A stretch of DNA of 64,000 nt from Bactrocera neohumeralis. Taxonomy: Eukaryota > Arthropoda > Insecta > Diptera > Tephritidae. Location: contig NC_065919.1 of NCBI RefSeq assembly GCF_024586455.1, positions 43,376,839 to 43,440,838 on the forward strand, in the 5' to 3' direction. Both the position numbers and the translations under genes were made by a program. The notes under the pieces are model-generated. The model saw nothing but the letters and a program-made list of their open reading frames with translations, had not been told where the DNA came from and searched no databases. The first letter of the stretch is position 1. Every line of letters starts with the position of its first letter. Below, in pieces: positions 56,271 to 64,000 of the stretch.

Positions 56271-58384
56271 GTTAACTTTGTACGATAAAGAATTTGTCAA
56301 AATAAATTTTTTTACCATCAAATATACATATATTAAATAAAGCATCAGACCCTAGACCGTCTTAAAGTTAACTTCATCTGACTTTAAATCAATTCCCTTC
56401 AGAAATGCGTATCTTTTCTTAGAAAAATGATTTACTAGAAAATTTTTGGAAGTTCCATGGTCCAAGATATGAAATTAAAATGAAGCACTACAATTTACTA
56501 GAATTACTTTCATTCCGTTACGTTTATATATTGCTCATGTCTTCATTATATGTTTCACATGAAGAATATAGAAAATTTTTTTTAATCCATTCATTTGCAG
56601 AGATCGCTGTAATCTGCCGCTTAATTTATCTCCGCCCGAATAATTTTCAACTAATTTGCCCAAAAAAGTGTGAAGACGGCGTGAAAAGCTTCTTCTTAAA
56701 AGCTTAAAACCTAGTGCGATCGCCTAAAAAGCTGATTTTTAAGAACTGTTACTGTTACTCAAAAAATATTTGAAATATTCATTTAAAAATTTATTATATG
56801 AGTGAGATGAGAAACAGGTGCTAGAACCAAAATGCAGATGCATATCTTCTCCTCGGTCACCAAACAGGAAAAACTGGACTACCTAGCTTTTATATTATCC
56901 AATATTTTATCCGTGAAAGTAGGTTATACGAAAATGTTTAGCATTCGCAGATGGAAATGCAATGGTGCCCGCGTTTAAGCCTTTATTTAGGACTTCTAAA
57001 CAAACGCAGCAAAATCACGTCTTCTAACAGAGAGACACGTGGTTGAGATGATCCACTCTAACATTAAAAAAGAAAAATACTCTACTAAATACACAAAATA
57101 ATCATTTATTACACGCTCTAGTGGAATTATGACATAGAGTTTATCGTCCGGGAGAGCAAACGTTACATTTTCCAAGAAATTGTCCATATTTTATTTCATT
57201 AGCAACAACACATTTTAGATTGGGCAAACTGATGCCTAATTATATCTAAAAGTCAATGGAATTTAGGACTAACGATAGCTCTTGTGAGCTCTTTTCATAA
57301 ACTAGAAGCCTGGAGGTTAAGAAAACCACTGTAAATCAAGCCTTCGAATAATAAGCACCTGCACCTAATAGAACTTTTATATAATCCATAGCAAATGAAG
57401 ACTTCACAAGTGTGAATAATGTATATTCAATACTTGTAATTGCCCTGACATCACGCCCTAGTACCTCAGTGACCGATTCACCTTTGACCTACACTAAGCA
57501 CTTTGAGTGTAGTAAGTCGCACCTAAAGTGTAGACAAACAAATATTTGTATTTATCTTGAGGGGCGTAAAAAGCACAAAGCTACAACGGAAAAGGGACTG
57601 CAAAAAGGTGCGCACCAAATGCCTTCCATGCGCAACGACTTGCTAAATGCTGATGACCCCGTTTAGGCTGAGCAGCTTATAAATTTTGCAAAAACAACGC
57701 TACAACAGCAACAGCACGATGAGCAAAGTGAAGAAGTGTAAAAGTCAAGTGAAAAAGTGAAGACATAAAAAGTCAGAGAAAAGCAGTAGCAGGAAAGGAA
57801 AGGATAAGAAAGAGCTAAACGGAGTGCACAACAAAAACTCACACATAAATTCCACGATGATCACTGTGTTAAACGAACCCAATTTAACACCTAAGCTGCA
57901 GTGCTTAGCTTTTGTGACAGCAGCTTTTGAATAGGAGGGATACATACTATTTATACATACATATGTACTTATACAAACATTAAGTACATTGTTTGAAATA
58001 CCTGTTCTTCACAGTTCCTTTTTTTGTTTTGAAGTTTTCTACATAGAACTGGAACCACTTTGTACTGTTTTAGTACTGAGTAGAGAACGCATGGCTAAGA
58101 GCTAGGCCTAAAACAACGACTATTAAATACCTTAGAATTATAATCAACTTATGATCTCTACAGCTCATTATTCCAACCTAAAGTATCACTATTGTCAGAA
58201 ATGCACAGACCCAATGCTTGCTAAAGGAAGGCTTGCCTCAGCTTTACCTTTATAAACAAAAACTATATAACGAAAATTAATCTTTCTTTAGCAGCCTATA
58301 TTATTTATCTAATAAATAAGATATAAGATAGATGAATAAGGGTAACAGTAATATTTTTTAATTTAAATTTTTCGCGAAAACTCA
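56271..58384. other. AT-rich non-coding stretch
   Basis: I see no supported gene or repeat here; the short open frames lack motifs. Confidence 0.4.
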
Positions 58385-58880
58385 TTCGTCGATTCTTTAT
58401 TTTTTTTGTGCCAAATGTTACATCTAAATAATCATTAGTGTTTAGTATACGCTTGTTTTTGTGAAAAACATAAAGTGCATTCGGCGATTTTTACTATGAA
58501 TAAAATTATTCAGCAAAGAACCATTACATTAAATTTTGTGTGCAAAATCAAATTTCTTGTACCGAAACGTTCGGAATGTTGAAAAAGGCCTTCGGTGATA
58601 ATTGTCTGCCGCGGGCAAGTGTTTTTGATTGGTAAAAATTATTCAAAGGGTGTCGAGAACGCGTTGACGACGAAGCACGTCTAGGACGGCCATCAACAAC
58701 AACTGATGATCAACACGCCAATAAAATAAAGTAATTGGTGCTTGATAATCGACGATTAACAGCCATAGACCGTTACAATATAGGAAGTATCAGTGAAAGA
58801 TCATTTCAGCGTAAGAAAAATAAAAGCACGATCGGGTCCCGAATTCATTAAATATTAGGTTGTCAAGTACCTTCCTTCCG
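58385..58880 (+). mobile_element. Mariner family A, 5' part
   Basis: The leader (CATCTAAATAATCATTAG and the ATTCGGCGATTTTTAC phrase shared with 29655) is followed by MNKIIQQRTITLNFVCKIKF (58498) and, after a frameshift, MLKKAFGDNCLPRASVFDW, LFKGCRERVDDEARLGRPS, TTTDDQHANKIK and LVLDNRRLTAIDR. That is the N-terminal DNA-binding region. It decays after about 58800 and a different mariner starts at about 58950. Confidence 0.75.
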
Positions 58881-58949
58881 CCTTTGTATAAAGCGTTACA
58901 GAGCTCGTATCTGGCAATACTATACATCGTTTCAAAAGGTCTTGACATA

Positions 58950-59762
58950 ACCCACAAAACGACGCTATGCATGATTAGTTTGGATATTGCGTCCAACAGT
59001 TATAGACGAGGATGGTACTCTTTCACTTCGAACTGCGGACGAATGGTTTCGACGATTCAGAGCGGGTGAAAACGACACCATGAATAAGCCAGCCGACGGA
59101 AGACCTGTGACGACGAATACCGATCAAATCATGGAAAACATCGTGTTAGACCGGCATGTGGCATCCCGTGACATCGCCCAAAAGATGGAAGTTGGTCACC
59201 AAACCACTTTAAACAATCTGTATAAGATGCATGATTTGACGCAAAAAACCTTCTGTACCGAATCAACGCCTGCGCTCTACTGCTGTAACGGAACGAACTC
59301 GAGCCATTTTTGAAGCGGATGGTGACTGCCGACTAAAAATGGATCACATACGGCAATATCAAGCGAAAACGGTCGTGGTCGAAGGCCGGTGAATTGTCCC
59401 AAACAGTGGCCAAGCCGGAATTGACGGCCAGGAAGGTTTTGCTGTGTGTTTGGTGGGATTTGAAGAGAATCATCCCCTATGAGCTGTTCCCATATGGCCA
59501 GACGCTTAATTCTAACATCTACTGCGAACAACTGGACCGCTTGAAGCAGGCAATCGACCAGAAGCGTCTAGAATTGGCCAACAGGAAGGACAACGGCATA
59601 CCACACACTTCGTTGATGGCTCGTCAGAAGTTACGGAAGCTCGGATGGGAGGCAATGGTGAGTCGAAGCTAAAAAAAACCAAGTGGAAAAACGTTGGCAG
59701 AAGTGTATTGGGGCCTAGGGCGATTACTTTAAGGGGGACGACATAGATTTTGAAGAATAAAT
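58950..59762 (+). mobile_element. Mariner family G (SETMAR/Hsmar1-like lineage), deleted copy
   Basis: The plus strand keeps LSLRTADEWFRRFRAGENDT, NKPADGRPVTTNTDQIMENI, VLDRHVASRDIAQKMEVGHQ (DNA-binding part), a deletion, KWITYGNIKRKRSWSKAGE, PELTARKVLLCVWWDLKRII, PYELFPYGQTLNSNIYCEQL, LANRKDNGIPHTSLMARQKL (second catalytic Asp in KDNGIPH) and GWEAM. It then skips the third catalytic segment to a shifted WQKCIGA-GDYFKGDDIDFEE end. It is inactive, with D1 and D3 regions removed. Confidence 0.75.
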
Positions 59763-59826
59763 TAAAAAATTTTAAATTATGAACAAAGTCTTACTACTAT
59801 ATATACATATGTATGTATATTAATGG

Positions 59827-59966
59827 AGTTGGTCGAAAGAGACCGGCATAGTAGCAGCCGTAGCATCGGTCAAGAGCTGGTCATGAGTCATCAAAAATTC
59901 ATTTCAATTTCAATAAAAATAAAAAAAAAATCAATAAAAATACCGCAAGACTTTTTTGACAACCCA
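59827..59966 (+). mobile_element. Mariner family C deletion derivative, 3' part
   Basis: These 140 bases match 28316-28456 almost base for base, including the jump from the coding region (VERDRHSSSRSIGQELVMSH) into the A-rich 3' end and ATACCGCAAGACTTTTTTGA, CAACCCA. The 5' portion is missing. Immediately after it comes TTATAATGGGTTG, which makes a perfect 20-bp palindrome with the element end. Confidence 0.8.
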
Positions 59967-60049
59967 TTATAATGGGTTGCGATTGGATGTACAATGAAGG
60001 GGTTAGCCGTCAGCTCATAGCTCACAAATCACAAATAAATTATCATGAT

Positions 60050-60120
60050 TCGCGTATGGTGAAAATCTGGTCGATTGTAGATTTTCCAGGTCTAAAACCA
60101 AACTGATAAGGTCCAAAAAG
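60050..60120 (-). mobile_element. RTE-like LINE, small fragment
   Basis: GTGAAAATCTGGTCGATTGT, GATTTTCCAGGTCTAAAACC and ACTGATAAGGTCCAA match the reverse transcriptase region also seen at 9600-9660 on the minus strand. Confidence 0.55.
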
Positions 60121-62288
60121 ATTCTAGCATCTCATCATTCTTCATGTATGCATTAAGCCGATTTCAGACACTGAGTTCTCAGTGAATCGATGTTCGCAGA
60201 GTCCAACGATGACCTCTACAATGTTACATGTCTCCCCTTTACAAAACAATTCAAGCACTCTTCAAATATCTAAAGAAAACATCAAGTAACTATGTAAACG
60301 GTTATGAGCGGCATATTCGGTTCTGAATTTTTTCCACACACACACACAAAAGTCAATGTTCATCTTTTTAATCTATCAATCGGTGATAGAACTCATCAGC
60401 GACATTCATTCTGAAACAGTCGCAAGAGCAATCAATTTCGGCATATCACCAGTGGCAATGCATCTGCATAAAAACAAAAAAAAACAAACAGAAAACCTCA
60501 TAAGTACTGCATGTCTGCCACTGAGTTGTGTATCTCGCATTTATGATCTTACGACCACAAATGGCACTTTTGACAATTCCGCTGCCCTTTCAACACTTCC
60601 GTATGACCGATATCCCAAATATTGCTTTAGCCTTCTCAATGTTTTATTTGTTATTGGAGATTTCCTTTACACACAATGCGGTTTGGAAATCATTACTTTT
60701 GGATCGCGAGCCCGAAGTCACACAAAATTGGCCGGACTAAACGAAAGGCTGCTAAAAAAAAGGAAACTCCAATCAACAACAACCAAAAGAAGGCAAAAGT
60801 GTGCAAAAGGTGTTTGAAGAAATAACGAATGGCCTTGCACGCAGAACATGAAAATGTGAAGTGAATGTATAAAACGACGTCGAGGTTACGGTGAGCAGCT
60901 AACCTGTCACAACCGGTAGCCCAGCCGCCAATCGCACCCACATCAACTTCATAAGGATGTGGCTGAGAAAATCAGTCGATTGACTGCAGGCTTAACTCTG
61001 ACCTATACAACACACACACACACACACATGGGTAGGAGAGAATTAAACAAATACACCGAAAAGAGTATCAATGAAAACAAAAGAGCTAAAAGGTTACAAT
61101 TTATATAGATTTTTCGGGCAAGGGCGCCTCAATGTATGCTACGTATAATTTGCGTGGGCAAAAGCAGGTTAAGGTGAACGTCACTGTGTCACAAAGTCAG
61201 ACAACAACGCTCAAGCAGCACGCATACACACACGCATATACGTTTACAGCGCCCACACACACACACAAATCCATGCAAATAACCTTGTGGCCCCATTACC
61301 GTTTTGCTATGCATTTATGCATTGATTACGCCAGCCGCCGTGACGTTATCTACACAGCCTTTATCGCACCCTACATATGTATGTATGTGAATGTGCATAT
61401 GTGCGGCAGCAATATGGAAAAAATGCAAATGTCATTTGCTTGAATGACGAATGTGAATTCTGCTCATTGGAAAGCAGAAAGGGTCTGGACGGTATGCTTT
61501 CACGCTATTTATGGATACGCATGCAAGGCGAAACGTATAAAAATGGTAATTCGTCAAACTGTTTGCATGCTTAATCAAGTGATATATTTATCCATAAATA
61601 TGTTCTATCGGAATAAATACAAACCTGTATGTATGTATGTAAGATGAAGTGAATAGATAAGGGTTTAACGGCAAAATATAATAAGTTTAGTTCTTTGCAA
61701 TTTAATTTCGAAGGTCATTGAGGTGAACGAATTTCCTAAAGAAAAGACACGTGTGATAATGCTATAAATGTAAATAATGATATCTTGATTGAATTACTGT
61801 CTGGTCAGCGAATAAATTTATTCAAGAAATCGAAAGTATATAACTGCAACTAACTGTCGCAGCGCAATACATTTCATGGTCGCAGATGATGGGAGTGCCA
61901 AATATAATTTGTTTTTTGAATTTTAAATCAGGTCTTGGCTTACTTTGACTCCAAAAATACTACTTATGCTAAAAATTCATCTCAAGCTAGTTCACTTAGG
62001 CAGAAACCGTCTCGGTCGAACTAATTTTTACCAGAAGTAAAAAAGAGTCAAAAAAATATATTTTGAGCAGCACCGAAATGTGTACTCTTTATTTATACTC
62101 TTAAGACTGACTTATATTACATGGTTCTTACTTATATTTATACTAACTACTATTTTACTTATTACTAGTTGATATGGTGTTTAGATACAGATTATATTAT
62201 TTGTTTAAGTTTGTTTATATATATATTGTTTGCTTAGATACATTTGCTTTGTTTTAAGATAAGGTTGTCGTGGTATTAAAACTCAATA
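60121..62288. other. Unannotated stretch with CA microsatellite
   Basis: A CA run lies at 61011-61028. A 153-codon plus-strand frame (60356-60817) has no recognised motif and ends in a Lys/Arg-rich tail; I could not support it as a gene. Parts near 61130-61450 are richer in C and G. Confidence 0.35.
61011..61028 (+). repeat. CA dinucleotide microsatellite
   Basis: Nine CA units run without interruption. Similar runs lie at 25634-25648, 43201-43216 and 48315-48333. Confidence 0.9.
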
Positions 62289-63348
62289 TTTTTATGCTCT
62301 CGCAACAAAGTTGCTAAGGAGAGTATAATAGTTTTGTTCACATAACGGTTGTTTGTATGTCCTAAAACTAAAAGAGTCAGATGTAGGGTTATATATACCA
62401 AATTGATCAGGGTGACGAGTACAGTTGAAATCCGGATATCTGTCTGTCCGTCCGTCCGTCCGTCCGTGCAAGCTGTAACTTGAGTAAAAATTGAGATATC
62501 ATGATGAACTTGGTACACGTATTTCTTGGCTCCATAAGAAGATTAAGTTCGAATATGGGCAAAATCGGCCAACTGCCACGCCCACAAAATGGCGGAAACC
62601 GAAAACCTTTAAAGTGTCATAACTAAGCCATAAATAAAGATATTAAAGTGAAATTTGGCACAAAGGATCGCATTAGGGAGGGGCATATTTGCACGCAATT
62701 TTTTTGGAAAAGTGGGCGTGACCCCGCCCCCTACTAAGTTTTTTGTACATATCTCGGAAATTACTATAGCTATGTCAACCAAACTCTATAGAGTCGTTTC
62801 CTTCAGGCATTTCCATATACAGTTCAAAAATGGAAGAAATCGGATAATAACCACGCCCATCTCCCATACAAAGGTTATGTTGAAAATCACTAAAAGTTCG
62901 TTAACCGACTAACAAAAAACGTCAGAAACACTAAATTTTACGGAAGAAATGGCAGAAGGCAGCTGCACCCAGGCTTTTTTATTAAATTGAAAATGGACCT
63001 GGCGTCGCCCACTTATGGACCAAAAACCATATCTCAGGAACTACTGTACCGATTTCAATGAAATTCGGTATATAACATTTTAACACCCTGATGACGTGTA
63101 CGAAATATGGGTGAAATCGGTTCACAACCACGCCTTCTTCCAATATAACACTATTTTGAATTCCATCTGATGCCTTCTCTGTATAATATATACATTAGAA
63201 AAAAATGATGCTAGCGGAATAAAGCTTTACACAAATGCGCTATTTGAAAAATATGTAAATGACGGATAATGAAATCTCGATTATCACTTTATCATGCGAG
63301 AGTATAAAATGTTCGGTGACACCCGAAATTAGACCTTCCTTACTTGTT
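62289..63348 (+). repeat. Dispersed non-coding repeat family A, fullest copy
   Basis: The 5' end holds a hairpin-like CTCTCGCAACAAAGTTGC with its GGAGAG partner (62297-62324), then GTTTTGTTCACATAACGG, a TGTC/CGTC block (62440-62467), and GCAAGCTGTAACTTGAG. CCACGCCC or GGGCGTGG-type boxes lie near 62576, 62713, 62851, 63003 and 63128. The 3' end has GTTCGGTGACACCCGAA and CCTTCCTTACTTGTTT. An 86-codon frame (62655-62912) is shared with the copy at 29737-30660 (30435 down to 30175). I found no transposase or RT remnant. Confidence 0.85.
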
Positions 63349-63676
63349 TTGATATCAGTTTGTTTAAGATTGTTTGTTATAGTGATAGTGCATTTCAATT
63401 GTTCCAACTCAAGGTTGTTTTGGTGCATTCTATTTACTGAAACAAAAGGTTGCTTTGATGTTTGTTGCTATTATAAGGAATACATTCTTTTACTATCGCG
63501 ATGACTCACTCGAAACTAACGGTATAAACATCATTAATTTATTGTTGACTCACTTTAACATACTTGTAGCTGAAGTAAACTTTGTTTTGTAGTTATTTCA
63601 ATTAAAAATTTTTGTTGGTTTGGGTGGAAGTTTTTATCAGTCACAGATATCTCTGGTACCACCTGTCTATGGTAGT
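63349..63676. other. Spacer between two family A copies
   Basis: This is AT-rich, with no gene or repeat that I can name. Confidence 0.4.
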
Positions 63677-64000
63677 ATTTTTATACTCTCGCAACAATGT
63701 TGCTAACGAGAGTATTATAGTTTTGTTCACATAACGGTTGTTTGTAAGTCCTAAAACTAAAAGAGTCAGATATAGGGTTATATATACCAAAGTGATCAGG
63801 CCGACGAGTAGAGTCGAAATCCGGATGTCTGTCTGTCCGTCCGTCCGTGCAAGCTGTAACTTGAGTAAAAATTGAGATATCATGATGAAACTTCGTACAC
63901 GTATTCCTTGGCTCCATAAGAAGGTTAAGTTCGAAGATGGGCAAAATCGGCCTACTGCCACGCCCACAAAATGGCGGAAACTGAAAACCTATAAAGTGTC
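63677..64000 (+). repeat. Dispersed non-coding repeat family A, copy cut by window end
   Basis: It begins with TATACTCTCGCAACAATG and its inverted partner TTGCTAACGAGAGTA (63682-63714), then GTTTTGTTCACATAACGG, the TGTC/CGTC block and GCAAGCTGTAACTTGAG. It runs off the right edge. It has the same orientation as the copy at 62289-63348. Confidence 0.85.

Noticed and set aside
60356..60817. 153-codon plus-strand open frame
   Set aside because: No recognisable domain, ordinary AT-rich composition, no splice or start support. Long chance frames are expected in 64 kb.
1..64000. tRNA, rRNA, CRISPR or bacterial operon content
   Set aside because: I searched by eye for tRNA B-box-like strings, regular short repeats with unique spacers and ribosome-binding sites with tandem genes; none was convincing.

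Overview
The window looks like repeat-rich, AT-rich DNA from a higher dipteran, most likely a tephritid-type fruit fly. This is inferred from the transposon families present: mariner and Tc1-like elements, an RTE-like LINE with a GAA-rich 3' tail, RNase H-bearing LINEs, and fly-type non-coding dispersed repeats with tetranucleotide blocks. There is no bacterial gene organisation, CRISPR array, tRNA or rRNA gene that I can support. No intact host gene is visible. The best host candidate is one small exon (13342-13408, + strand) with strong splice sites and a hydrophobic, signal-peptide-like start. The window is therefore probably intronic or intergenic. A run of exactly 100 Ns (22334-22433) marks an assembly gap.

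Layout. 0-5.4 kb: LINE fragments and a Tc1-like element. 8.4-10.7 kb: mariner and LINE fragments. 12.7-15.5 kb: RTE-like LINE pieces on the minus strand around the candidate exon. 16.6-17.5 kb: deleted mariner with both ends. 18.9-24.6 kb: dispersed repeats, an AT-rich LINE, a PIF/Harbinger-like MITE, the N gap and the best preserved RTE-like LINE. 26.9-30.8 kb: dense cluster of two deleted mariners, then two copies of a non-coding repeat (family A) facing each other around a mariner fragment. 33-38 kb: mariner fragments, repeat family B, and one mariner nested in another. 39.9-42.7 kb: deleted mariner, a 744-bp MITE and a Tc1-like fragment. 44.7-47.6 kb: Tc1-like fragment, a family B copy split by a deleted mariner, and an internally deleted LINE. 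49.3-56.3 kb: family B, Tc1-like, mariner and LINE fragments, one LINE split by another insertion. 58.4-60.1 kb: three different mariner pieces in one orientation. 62.3-64 kb: two family A copies in direct orientation. The stretches between are AT-rich, with CA and TATG microsatellites, and show no convincing genes.

Main theme. Five mariner families carry internal deletions of the catalytic core. In three of them (families B, C and E) two or three copies share the same breakpoint, so the deletion derivatives themselves spread. In four families the N-terminal DNA-binding part is kept. Two non-coding repeat families (A and B) share an architecture of hairpin-like ends plus an internal GACA/GTCC-type tetranucleotide block, and family A carries CCACGCCC/GGGCGTGG boxes about every 125-150 bp. 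Family letters are local labels, not database names. None of the transposase or reverse transcriptase genes here is intact.
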